A stretch of DNA of 64,000 bases, taken from Bacteroides mediterraneensis. GTDB lineage: Bacteria > Bacteroidota > Bacteroidia > Bacteroidales > Bacteroidaceae. The translations under genes were made by a program, and so were the position numbers. The DNA lies in the NCBI RefSeq assembly GCF_900128455.1, contig NZ_LT635783.1, positions 3,594,359 through 3,658,358 on the forward strand, in the 5' to 3' direction. This document shows positions 43,242 to 51,444 of the stretch, one piece after another; position 1 is the first letter of the stretch; every line of letters starts with the position of its first letter. The notes beneath the pieces are model-generated. The model saw nothing but the letters and a program-made list of their open reading frames with translations, was not told where the DNA came from and searched no databases.

Positions 43242-44563
43242 AAAAATCCAACTACCGGGCGCTTCTCTGGCTGGGCATCCCCATTGTCATCGGACAAATC
43301 GGGGTCATCGTACTGGGTTTTGCCGATACCTTGATGATTGGCCACCACAGTACGCAGGAGCTGGCCGCCGCCAGTTTCGTGAACAACATGTTCAACCTGG
43401 CCATCATTTTCAGCACGGGATTCAGTTACGGGCTGACACCCATCGTGGGAAGCCTTTTCGGACAGCACCACCATGAAGCAGCCGGAAGGGCGCTGAAGAA
43501 CAGTCTGGCAGCCAACACCTTGCTGGCGGTCATCGTCTGCCTGGTCATGGGACTGCTCTATTGGAACCTGGAACACCTCGGCCAGCCGGAGGAACTGATT
43601 CCGGTAATGCGCCCCTATTATCTGGTACTCCTTTCCTCCCTGCCTTTCGTGCTATGGTTCAACGGTTTCAAACAGTTTACCGACGGCATTACCGACACGC
43701 GCATTTCCATGTGGATTCTGCTGGGTGGCAACGTGCTGAACATCGTGGGGAACTACCTGCTGATTTACGGGAAAGCAGGCTTGCCGGAACTGGGGCTGTT
43801 GGGGGCCGGTATCGCGACCCTGACCTCACGTATCCTGATGGTGGTGGCCTACCTGGTTCTTTTCTTCGGCACTTCCCGCTACGAAGTATTCAAAAAAGGA
43901 TTTACCCAAGGACATATCAACAAGACTGATTTCGGACAACTGAACAAGTTGGGATGGCCCATTGCCGGACAGATGGGCATGGAAACCGCCTCATTCAGCC
44001 TCAGCGCCATCATGGTGGGCTGGCTGGGCAGTACGGCACTGGCATCCTATCAGATTATGATGGCCGTATCGCAGGTTTGCTTCATGATGTACTACGGCAT
44101 GGGAGCCGCCGTATCCGTACGCATCAGCTATTTCTTCGGACAAAAAGACTTGGAAAATGTACGCCGCACGGCCCGTGCGGGCTTCCATATCATTCTGGCG
44201 ATGATTGTGCTGACCGGTATTCCCATTTTCCTGCTCCGCCACCACATCGGAGGCTGGTTTACAGACGATGCGGCCGTAAGCCTCATGGTAGCCCAGGTCA
44301 TCATCCCCTTCCTGCTCTACCAGTTTGGCGACGGCCTGCAAATCAATTTCGCCAATGCCCTGAGAGGAATTGCCGACGTACGTCCCATGATGCTGTTCTC
44401 GTTCATCGCCTACTTCCTGATTTCGCTGCCGGCCGGCTATTTCTTCGGATTTGTCTGCCAGTGGGGTGTGACGGGAATCTGGGCCGCCTTTCCTTTCGGA
44501 CTCACCAGTGCCGGAATCATGTATTACCTGCGTTTCAGATACAAAACCAAACAACCCTGTTAA
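43238..44563 (+). CDS. MATE-family efflux transporter
   Basis: 441 aa from Met 43238, which overlaps the peptidase stop (ATGA); the longer frame from 43190 lies inside the peptidase gene. About 12 membrane segments in two halves. Family features: LIGIPIVIGQIGVIVLGF-like TM1 (here LGIPIVIGQIGVIVLGFADT), FADTLMIGHHS, and in the second half GWPIAGQMGMETASFSLSAI. Exports cationic drugs or metabolites by sodium or proton antiport. Only 3 nt before the histidine kinase. Confidence 0.93.
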   Translation: MKKSNYRALLWLGIPIVIGQIGVIVLGFADTLMIGHHSTQELAAASFVNNMFNLAIIFSTGFSYGLTPIVGSLFGQHHHEAAGRALKNSLAANTLLAVIVCLVMGLLYWNLEHLGQPEELIPVMRPYYLVLLSSLPFVLWFNGFKQFTDGITDTRISMWILLGGNVLNIVGNYLLIYGKAGLPELGLLGAGIATLTSRILMVVAYLVLFFGTSRYEVFKKGFTQGHINKTDFGQLNKLGWPIAGQMGMETASFSLSAIMVGWLGSTALASYQIMMAVSQVCFMMYYGMGAAVSVRISYFFGQKDLENVRRTARAGFHIILAMIVLTGIPIFLLRHHIGGWFTDDAAVSLMVAQVIIPFLLYQFGDGLQINFANALRGIADVRPMMLFSFIAYFLISLPAGYFFGFVCQWGVTGIWAAFPFGLTSAGIMYYLRFRYKTKQPC

Positions 44564-44566
44564 ACC

Positions 44567-47080
44567 ATGTTTTCCACTTCTTCCAAAATCGTACTCGGCT
44601 ACATCGTACTGGTCGGGCTGCTGATGGGAGCCTTTACCTACACCATCCAGCAGATGAACCTGCTCACCACTCCCTCCAACCTGAACGAACAGCTGGACCA
44701 TCGCCGCCACATCACCCACCGCATCATCAGCCAGCTGTATGATGCGGAAATCATCGGACAGACCCTGCGTACCGGCAAACTGAATGAATACTATCATTAT
44801 CTGGAGGCCATGAAAGAAGTGAATGCATCCATCGATACCTTGGAAATCATTCTGACCGACACCTTGCAGCAGGCCCGTCTGGATACGGTGAGGAGTCTGC
44901 TGCGCCACAAACAATGGAATATGTATGCCGTGCTGGAGGCCATGCGGAACACGCCGACCGACCAGATTTATCAGGAACAGCTGGACAGCCTGATTGCCCA
45001 GCAGGATTCCTTGCTCAGCACACCTCACATACGGAGAAAAGTCATCACGCACCACAATTCCTACACTATCCATCATAAAAAGAAAGGATTCTTCAAACGC
45101 CTGGCCGACGTATTCGCCCCGGGAAAGGAGGACTCTACCCAAGTGAGCAACGTGATACAAGAAGAATATACCGATACACTCGATGAGGTATATAACCCCA
45201 TCGACACCATCAGCAGCATGATTACGGGCATCCAGCACAAGGTGTTCCAGACCCGGCAGAGAGAAACTGAAATGCTGAACGCACAAATCAACAGCCTCCG
45301 CGTCATTGGAAGCGGCCTCAGCCAGCGCGTCAACCAGCTGCTGGAGAACATTGAACAGGATGAACAGGAAGCAGCCCGCATCAAGCTGATGCAAGAGGAA
45401 GAGATACGGAAAGAGGCAGCCGAAACCATGGCGAAAATTGCCATTGCGGCCTTCATTCTGGTACTGGTGTTCTCCATCGTCATCGCTCGAGATATCACCC
45501 GCAACAACCACTACCGGAGAGAACTGGAGAAGGCCAAACTGTATGCCGAGAACTTGCTGGTGGCCCGCGAGAAACTGATGCTGACCATCACACACGATAT
45601 CAAGGCTCCGGCCGGCTCCATCATCGGCTACATCGATCTTCTCATCCGGCTGGTTCACGACCGGAGACAGCAGTTCTACCTGTCGAACATGAAAAGCTCG
45701 GCCCAGCACCTGCTGGCTCTCGTCACCTCCCTACTCGACTACCATCGGCTGGAAGCCGGAAAAATGGATCTGCACCCGGTGGCCTTCAGTCCCCACGAAT
45801 TGCTGACCGACATCTACCACAGCTTTCTGCCTCTCGCCGAGAAAAAACAACTCCAATTGACTTTCGACGACAAGCTTCCGGAGTCACTTACCTTGGAAGG
45901 GGACCCTTTCCGCATCCGACAGATTGTGGAGAACCTGCTGTCGAACGCCCTGAAGTTTACGGCAACCGGAAAAATCACGCTGGAAACAGAATACCATGGC
46001 AACCAGTTTGTGTTCCGTGTTTCGGATACGGGTTGCGGCATGACCGCCAAAGAACAGGAACGGATTTTCAAGGAATTCACCCGTCTGCGCAGCGCCCAGG
46101 GACAGGAAGGCTTCGGACTGGGACTTTCCATCACGCACAAGCTGGTGGAACTGCTGCTGGGAAAAATCGAGATTGAAAGTACTCCGGGCAAAGGCAGTAC
46201 CTTCCAGGTATCCATGCCCTTGCCTTCCATCGCCTCCAAGACCGTTCAAGAAACGACAGAGGTGCCGCTCACCCTACCGGAAACCTTGTTGCGGGTACTC
46301 ATCATTGATGACGACCGGATACAGATGCATCTCACGGAAGCCATGCTCCACAACGTCGCGGAGGAAGTGAAAGGACTAAAAGTGGAAACCGTCTGCTGTG
46401 AACATCCGGAAGAGCTTGTGGCCCAGCTACAGGCACACACCTTCCACCTGCTGTTCACTGACATCCAGATGCCGGCGATGAACGGATTCGAACTTCTCAA
46501 ACATCTCCGCAGCCTGTCGCTGCCGCAAGCCCAGTCCATCCCGGTCATTGCCATTACAGCCCGCGGAGATATGGACGAAAACGATTTCCGTCAGAAAGGA
46601 TTTGCCGGCATGCTGCAAAAGCCTTTCAACCAGTCGGATCTGAAAACGGTATTGAAGGCTGTGTTGTTCGGGGAAGAAACGAATCCGGACACAGTCTGCC
46701 AAGAAATCCCTCAGGAAAAACAGACAACGGAAGGAACGTACAACTTTTCTCCATTGACTGCCTTTTCGGAGGATGACCCTGAAGCAGCCAGAGAAATCCT
46801 CCGGACATTCGCACAGGAAACCCGCAAGAACCTGGAAAAGATACAGGTTGCCCTGCAAGCGGAAGACATGGAAACCTTGTGCGCCGTGGCGCATAAGATG
46901 TTGCCTACCTTCCTCATGATTGAGGCCAGACAGGCAGTTCCTTCCCTTCAATGGCTGGAACAACAGAGGGGCACACACACTTATTCACCCGAAGCCGCAC
47001 GGGCTGCAAGCCTTATAGTGGAAGAAACACAAAAAATCCTTGAGTGTAAAATATTGAAGGATGCGGAAAGGGTATCGTAA
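44567..47080 (+). CDS. Hybrid histidine kinase with receiver and HPt domains
   Basis: 837 aa. TM1 about 7-27 (IVLGYIVLVGLLMGAFTYTI), then a periplasmic sensor of about 260 residues with coiled-coil character. TM2 about 287-306 (MAKIAIAAFILVLVFSIVIA). HisKA with LTITHDIKAPAGS (His343); HATPase with IVENLLSNALKFTATGKI, VSDTGCGM and GFGLGLSITHKLVE. A receiver domain (LLRVLIIDDDRIQM, acceptor Asp in LLFTDIQMPAMNGFE) is followed by a C-terminal HPt domain (CAVAHKMLPTFLMIEA). So it can run a full phosphorelay and most likely phosphorylates the NtrC-type regulator 38 nt downstream. Confidence 0.95.
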   Translation: MFSTSSKIVLGYIVLVGLLMGAFTYTIQQMNLLTTPSNLNEQLDHRRHITHRIISQLYDAEIIGQTLRTGKLNEYYHYLEAMKEVNASIDTLEIILTDTLQQARLDTVRSLLRHKQWNMYAVLEAMRNTPTDQIYQEQLDSLIAQQDSLLSTPHIRRKVITHHNSYTIHHKKKGFFKRLADVFAPGKEDSTQVSNVIQEEYTDTLDEVYNPIDTISSMITGIQHKVFQTRQRETEMLNAQINSLRVIGSGLSQRVNQLLENIEQDEQEAARIKLMQEEEIRKEAAETMAKIAIAAFILVLVFSIVIARDITRNNHYRRELEKAKLYAENLLVAREKLMLTITHDIKAPAGSIIGYIDLLIRLVHDRRQQFYLSNMKSSAQHLLALVTSLLDYHRLEAGKMDLHPVAFSPHELLTDIYHSFLPLAEKKQLQLTFDDKLPESLTLEGDPFRIRQIVENLLSNALKFTATGKITLETEYHGNQFVFRVSDTGCGMTAKEQERIFKEFTRLRSAQGQEGFGLGLSITHKLVELLLGKIEIESTPGKGSTFQVSMPLPSIASKTVQETTEVPLTLPETLLRVLIIDDDRIQMHLTEAMLHNVAEEVKGLKVETVCCEHPEELVAQLQAHTFHLLFTDIQMPAMNGFELLKHLRSLSLPQAQSIPVIAITARGDMDENDFRQKGFAGMLQKPFNQSDLKTVLKAVLFGEETNPDTVCQEIPQEKQTTEGTYNFSPLTAFSEDDPEAAREILRTFAQETRKNLEKIQVALQAEDMETLCAVAHKMLPTFLMIEARQAVPSLQWLEQQRGTHTYSPEAARAASLIVEETQKILECKILKDAERVS

Positions 47081-47118
47081 AAAAGATTATCTTTGTAAAA
47101 GCTATTAAATAAAAAAAC

Positions 47119-48471
47119 ATGGTTCCGTCTATATTAATCGTTGAAGATGACTTAACATTCTCTACCATGCTAAAAACTTGGCTGGGGAAAAAAGGGTTTG
47201 AAGTGGAAACTGCGAGCACACAGGCAAAAGCGCGCAAGCAACTCGGTACGCGTAGTTTTGACCTGATTCTGTCCGACTTGCGTCTCCCTGACCAAGACGG
47301 GATGAATCTGCTTTCCTGGTTACGGGAACAGCAGAATGAGGTTCCTTTCATCATCATGACCAGCTATGCAGAAATACAAAGTGCCGTACGGGCCATGAAA
47401 GAAGGAGCTACGGACTATATCTCCAAACCGGTACAGCCCGATGAACTACTGAAAAAAATCAGAGAAGCCATCCAACCGGAAAAACCGTCTTCCCCTTCTG
47501 AGAAGAAAACGGTCTCTCCGACCGCCCACAGCTTTCTGGAAGGAGAAAGTGAAGAGGCCCGGAAACTTTACAATTATGTCAGCCTGGTAGCCCCTACCCA
47601 AATGTCTGTACTCATCAACGGAGCCAGCGGAACCGGTAAGGAATATGTGGCTCACCGTATCCACCAGCTCAGCAAACGTGCGGACAAACCTTTCATCGCC
47701 ATTGACTGCGGCTCCATTCCCAAGGACTTGGCGGCTTCCGAATTCTTCGGACACGTGAAAGGCTCGTTCACCGGTGCCTTGAATGACAAAGTGGGAGCTT
47801 TTGAGGAAGCCAACGGCGGAACTCTTTTCCTCGACGAAATCGGAAACCTGAGCTATGAGGTACAGGTACAGCTGTTGCGTGCCCTGCAAGAACGGCGCAT
47901 CCGCCGTATCGGTTCTACCAAAGAAATAGAGGTCGATGTCCGATTGGTCAGTGCAACCAATGAGAATCTGAAAGAAGCCATCGCAAAGGGAAATTTCAGG
48001 GAAGACTTGTATCACCGTATCAACGAGTTCACCTTGCAAATGCCAGCCCTAAAAGAACGTCAGGAAGACATTCTGCTGTTTGCCAATTTCTTTCTGGACC
48101 AGGCTAACCGTGAACTGGAACGTACATTAATCGGATTCGATGCACAAGCCAGCGAGGCCTTGCAAAAATATCCGTGGCCGGGCAACTTACGCCAGCTGAA
48201 GAATGTGGTCAAACGGGCTACCCTGCTGGCCCAAGGTGACTTCATTACCCTCAAAGATTTAGGAGAGGAAATCAGCGAAAGGAAAATACAGGAAAACGAC
48301 GGCCTGAAAACAGAAGAATCGTTCATGCTGCACGATGAAGAAACGGAAAAGCAACGCATCTTGAAGGCTTTGCAACAAACCGGACACAACAAGTCGAAGG
48401 CTGCCGCCTTACTGGGTATTGACCGGAAAACCTTATACAACAAGCTGAAACTTTATCAGATTCCACAATAA
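47119..48471 (+). CDS. Sigma-54-dependent (NtrC-family) response regulator
   Basis: 450 aa. Receiver domain with acidic pocket ED(10)D(11), phospho-acceptor Asp53 in LILSDLRLPDQDG and Lys103. AAA+ domain with Walker A GASGTGKE (168-175), the sigma-54 contact loop GSFTGA (215-220, a common variant of GAFTGA), Walker B GGTLFLDEIGNL, and arginine finger region FREDLYHRINEFTLQMPALK. C-terminal Fis-type helix-turn-helix (HNKSKAAALLGIDRKTLYNK). All motifs needed for activating RpoN promoters are intact. A matching -24/-12 promoter and repeat boxes lie directly after the gene. Confidence 0.96.
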   Translation: MVPSILIVEDDLTFSTMLKTWLGKKGFEVETASTQAKARKQLGTRSFDLILSDLRLPDQDGMNLLSWLREQQNEVPFIIMTSYAEIQSAVRAMKEGATDYISKPVQPDELLKKIREAIQPEKPSSPSEKKTVSPTAHSFLEGESEEARKLYNYVSLVAPTQMSVLINGASGTGKEYVAHRIHQLSKRADKPFIAIDCGSIPKDLAASEFFGHVKGSFTGALNDKVGAFEEANGGTLFLDEIGNLSYEVQVQLLRALQERRIRRIGSTKEIEVDVRLVSATNENLKEAIAKGNFREDLYHRINEFTLQMPALKERQEDILLFANFFLDQANRELERTLIGFDAQASEALQKYPWPGNLRQLKNVVKRATLLAQGDFITLKDLGEEISERKIQENDGLKTEESFMLHDEETEKQRILKALQQTGHNKSKAAALLGIDRKTLYNKLKLYQIPQ

Positions 48472-48511
48472 ACGTGTGGAATATTTCCACACGTTCCACA
48501 CTTATTCCACA
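48461..48511 (+). promoter_or_regulatory. Clustered TTCCACA boxes, probable activator binding sites
   Basis: TTCCACA occurs at 48461, 48485, 48494 and 48505, and its reverse TGTGGAA at 48475. Two of them form a perfect palindrome with 11-bp arms and a 3-bp centre at 48471-48495. The palindrome centre is about 97 bp upstream of the predicted start of transcription, a normal distance for NtrC-type enhancer sites. The first box is inside the end of the regulator gene. Confidence 0.65.
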
Positions 48512-48552
48512 GCGTTTGGTTTCTAAACCCCTTCTACAAGGCTTCTGGCGGT

Positions 48553-48568
48553 TTGGCACGGGTTTTGT
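48553..48568 (+). promoter_or_regulatory. Candidate sigma-54 (-24/-12) promoter
   Basis: TTGGCACG, four bases, TTGT. The -24 part matches the RpoN consensus YTGGCACG exactly and the spacing is right; the -12 part has T for C in TTGC. Predicted transcription start is near 48580. Confidence 0.65.
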
Positions 48569-48579
48569 GTTACATTCTA

Positions 48580-48767
48580 CAAATAAACAAAACAATGAAC
48601 AACCCAAACAAACTAGGCTAAACCCAACCCCATAGAATAAAGTTCTGAGATTGTTTACCTCAATTTAATTGAACTCTCAATTATTTTACAATCTCATGAT
48701 AAAATGAAGATGCCTATGTGTTAAGAGAAGGGGACGCTGTGAAGCGTTTACCTTCTTGTCTTTTTTT
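48580..48767 (+). ncRNA. Predicted sigma-54-driven small RNA (about 188 nt)
   Basis: The stretch between the -24/-12 promoter and an intrinsic terminator holds no plus-strand gene. Only tiny frames are present (for example eight codons from ATG 48595). The 5' 65 nt are A/C-rich and look unstructured. Then comes a stem TGAGATTGT/ACAATCTCA (48646-48654 with 48688-48696) enclosing a small TCAAT/ATTGA hairpin, and the terminator hairpin at 48726-48756. This layout is that of a trans-acting small RNA; a leader peptide transcript or a 3' regulatory RNA are alternatives. Confidence 0.5.
48726..48767 (+). terminator. Intrinsic terminator of the predicted small RNA
   Basis: AGAAGGGGACGCT pairs with AGCGTTT-CCTTCT (one bulged A, GTGA loop) and runs into TGTCTTTTTTT. 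The T run overlaps the stop codon of the convergent pseudouridine synthase gene. Confidence 0.8.
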
Positions 48768-49437
48768 ATACCATCCCAAAACCTTTCCAGAGATTTCCTT
48801 CGGGAAGAGGAGCTACCAGTTCGATGGGTTCCTTGGACACCGGATGGATAAACCGTACCCTGCGGGCATGCAAACAGATACTTCCATCGGGGTTGGAGCG
48901 CGGAAAACCGTATTTCAAATCGCCTTTGATAGGGCATCCCATCTTGGCCAGCTGACACCGTATCTGATGATGACGTCCGGTCTTCAGGTCTACTTCCAGC
49001 AGATAATAATTTTCCGAACGGCCTATCAGGCGGTAATGAAGGACTGCTTTCTTAGAGTTCTTCACCTCCTTATCGTAAGCGTACGATTTATTCTGTTTTT
49101 CGTTTCTGACCAGATAGTGCACCAGTTCTCCTTCCGTTTCCTTGGGTGCCTGCTTCACAATGGCCCAATAGGTCTTCTTCACCTCCCCGTTGCGGAACAT
49201 TTCGTTCAGACGGCTCAAGGCCTTGCTCGTCTTGGCAAATACCACCAGCCCACTTACCGGACGGTCCAACCGGTGTGTCACTCCCAGGAACACATTGCCC
49301 GGCTTGGCATATTTTTCCTTCAAATATTGCTTCACGGTTTCCGACAAAGGCACGTCGCCTGTCTTATCACCCTGCACTATTTCTGAAGCAGTCTTATTGA
49401 CTACTATGATGTGATTATCTTCGTAAACTACTGTCAT
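48766..49437 (-). CDS. RluA-family 23S rRNA/tRNA pseudouridine synthase
   Basis: 223 aa from Met 49437 (MTVVYEDNHIIVVNK), the usual family start. The frame extends to 49500, but that part is the fabG terminator. Catalytic Asp in VTHRLDRPVSGLVVFAKT. Other conserved stretches: KTYWAIV, LLEVDLKTGRHHQIRCQLA, GDLKYGF, CLHARRVRFIHP. No S4 domain, so a short RluA-type enzyme; exact target base unknown. Convergent with the predicted small RNA. Confidence 0.93.
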   Translation of the reverse strand: MTVVYEDNHIIVVNKTASEIVQGDKTGDVPLSETVKQYLKEKYAKPGNVFLGVTHRLDRPVSGLVVFAKTSKALSRLNEMFRNGEVKKTYWAIVKQAPKETEGELVHYLVRNEKQNKSYAYDKEVKNSKKAVLHYRLIGRSENYYLLEVDLKTGRHHQIRCQLAKMGCPIKGDLKYGFPRSNPDGSICLHARRVRFIHPVSKEPIELVAPLPEGNLWKGFGMV

Positions 49438-49448
49438 ATACAAAAAAA

Positions 49449-49499
49449 TGAAGAACAGGAAATGAAAGAAAGCAGCTTCCCCCGATTCCCTATTCTTCA
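49449..49499 (-). terminator. Intrinsic terminator of tetR-fabG
   Basis: TGAAGAA/TTCTTCA outer stem with further GGGAA/TTTCC pairing, followed on the minus strand by seven T. It lies 22 nt past the fabG stop. Confidence 0.75.
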
Positions 49500-49521
49500 C
49501 TCTCTATTATTATGGTTTGTA

Positions 49522-50268
49522 TTACATGTTCATACCACCGTCAACCTGGATAACCTGTCCTGAAACGTATGAAGACATGTCGGAAGCCAGGAACAAAGCG
49601 ATGTTGGCCACATCTTCCGGTGTACCGCCACGACGCAAAGGAATACGTTTGTTCCATTCAGCCTTCACTTCGTCAGACAATTTCGCAGTCATGTCGGTGA
49701 TGATGAAGCCCGGTGCAATGGCATTGGCACGGATACCGCGTGAACCCAACTCCTGTGCGATAGATTTAGCCAAGCCAATCAGACCAGCCTTGGAAGCAGA
49801 ATAGTTGCACTGTCCGGCATTACCGTGTACGCCTACTACAGAAGCCATGTTGATGATGTTGCCATGTTTCTGACGCATCATAATCGGAGTGCAAGCGTGG
49901 ATGAAGTTAAATGCAGATTTCAAGTTCACAGTCAGCACTGCATCCCACTGTGATTCGCTCATACGCATCATCAGACCGTCTTTCGTGATACCGGCATTGT
50001 TCACCAGAATATCGATAGAACCGAAATCATTGTGAATCTGTTCCACTACCTTTGCGGTATCTTCAAAACTTGCCGCGTTGGAAGCATAACCTTTTACCTT
50101 TACACCATAAGCAGCAATTTCTTTCTCTGTATTCTGACCGTTCTCATCGATAACCAAGTCTGTGAAGGCGATGTTTGCTCCTTCAGCAGCAAACTTCAAT
50201 GCAATAGCTTTACCGATACCACGTGCGGCACCTGTAATAATGGCTGTCTTTCCAGTTAATAATCCCAT
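49522..50268 (-). CDS. fabG: 3-oxoacyl-[ACP] reductase FabG
   Basis: 248-aa short-chain dehydrogenase that reduces beta-ketoacyl-ACP with NADPH in fatty-acid synthesis. Rossmann motif TGAARGIGKAIA, NNAGITKDGLMMRM, catalytic Ser in NMASVVGVHGNAGQ, Tyr and Lys in YSASKAGLIGL. C-terminus SSYVSGQVIQVDGGMNM is typical of FabG. Cotranscribed after the tetR gene (29-nt gap) and ends at a strong terminator. Confidence 0.95.
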   Translation of the reverse strand: MGLLTGKTAIITGAARGIGKAIALKFAAEGANIAFTDLVIDENGQNTEKEIAAYGVKVKGYASNAASFEDTAKVVEQIHNDFGSIDILVNNAGITKDGLMMRMSESQWDAVLTVNLKSAFNFIHACTPIMMRQKHGNIINMASVVGVHGNAGQCNYSASKAGLIGLAKSIAQELGSRGIRANAIAPGFIITDMTAKLSDEVKAEWNKRIPLRRGGTPEDVANIALFLASDMSSYVSGQVIQVDGGMNM

Positions 50269-50297
50269 TTTCTTTATTTTTTAATTAAACGATATGA

Positions 50298-50894
50298 TTA
50301 TTTTTCTTTCTCTTTACACCCCAATGCGCCGAACACAATCTTCGACACATAGCGCCATCCCGTTTCATCATCCAGTTCCTCACCGATTTGACCGCGGATG
50401 TAGGGCACTTCAATTCCTTTTATGCAATAATGCAAGATGTCGGCCGTAATCTCCACATTGTCTATGTCAAAGAGATTCGCCTCCTTCCCTTCCCGCAGAA
50501 TACGACGGAACAAGACCACCTCTTTCCGGTCAAAATCTTTCCGCATGGCCTCTACTCTCCAGATATCCCGGAAAAAATCGGCCCTCAACGTACCGTTACG
50601 ATATACCACCATCTTGATGGCATCCAGATGCGTCATAATCAGTTCCAGAATTTTCTGGTCCGGAGAAATCGGTTTGGTTGCTGTCTTCTCCAGCTGGTCG
50701 GAAAGCATTTCCAGTTCAGACTCCACTACTGCCATGTAGATTTGCTCCTTACTTTTAAAATAAGTATAAAGCGTGCGCCGTCCTTTCTTCGAAGCCTGGG
50801 CAATGTCGTTCATTGTCGTATCTTCCACTCCCTTCTTCGCAAAAAGTTGCCGGGCTACATCTACCAGTTTAGCTCTCGTCTTTAATACTGTCAT
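50298..50894 (-). CDS. TetR-family transcriptional regulator
   Basis: 198 aa. N-terminal helix-turn-helix of the TetR type (GVEDTTMNDIAQASKKGRRT then LYTYFKSKEQIYMAVVESEL). The C-terminal ligand-binding domain is unrecognised. A canonical promoter lies upstream and fabG follows, so it may control lipid synthesis in response to an acyl ligand; that is inference from context. Confidence 0.92.
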   Translation of the reverse strand: MTVLKTRAKLVDVARQLFAKKGVEDTTMNDIAQASKKGRRTLYTYFKSKEQIYMAVVESELEMLSDQLEKTATKPISPDQKILELIMTHLDAIKMVVYRNGTLRADFFRDIWRVEAMRKDFDRKEVVLFRRILREGKEANLFDIDNVEITADILHYCIKGIEVPYIRGQIGEELDDETGWRYVSKIVFGALGCKEKEK

Positions 50895-50927
50895 CTCTCT
50901 TTATTGCACAACTCATAAAAAACTGAG

Positions 50928-50959
50928 CAAAAGTACTGTTTTTCTTGATACTACACAAA
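50928..50959 (-). promoter_or_regulatory. Canonical promoter of tetR-fabG
   Basis: TTTG, 20-nt spacer, TACTTTTG on the minus strand, 34 nt before the tetR-type ATG. Confidence 0.75.
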
Positions 50960-51078
50960 TATAAGGTCCCAAATTCACCCGAAAAGCCCGCTTCTCCTCT
51001 TTTTTCGTACCAAAAAACGGCCAACATTATTTATTATTCTAAATAAAGATAAAGTTTTCTATATTTCTTTCATAAATA

Positions 51079-51110
51079 TTTGCTTTTATAAAACTAAGTC
51101 CGTACCTTTG
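51079..51110 (+). promoter_or_regulatory. Canonical promoter of the tRNA-fMet genes
   Basis: TTTG, 20-nt spacer, TACCTTTG; exact consensus, 22 nt before the first tRNA. Confidence 0.8.
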
Positions 51111-51132
51111 CACCGCATTTAAGAAAAAACAT

Positions 51133-51205
<73 letters not shown>

Positions 51206-51219
51206 CTAAAAGCGAATAT

Positions 51220-51295
<76 letters not shown>

Positions 51296-51299
51296 AGTA

Positions 51300-51331
51300 G
51301 AGGCTGTCTCAAAATGAATTGAGATGGCCTC
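51300..51331. repeat. Left end of the IS1182 element, self-complementary
   Basis: GAGGC-TG-TCTCAA and TTGAGA-TG-GCCTC can fold on themselves around a 6-nt loop, so the terminus is itself a hairpin. The right end (53068-53105) has the same design. Confidence 0.75.
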
Positions 51332-51444
51332 TGTCGTTTCATATCAGACTGAAGTCGTTTGGATTTTTCTCAAAAAAAGGAATTTACAAGTTTCTTTCTA
51401 CAGATTTCATCGCTTTAAACGGTTTTTTCTTGGTCAGAAGCCTC

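Noticed and set aside
43991-45709. 572-codon minus-strand frame opposite the MATE and kinase genes
   Set aside because: It spans two well-supported genes on the other strand and shows no recognisable domain.
48595-48621. Eight-codon frame (MNNPNKLG) in the predicted small RNA
   Set aside because: Too short and without supporting context to call a gene; kept only as an alternative for the RNA.
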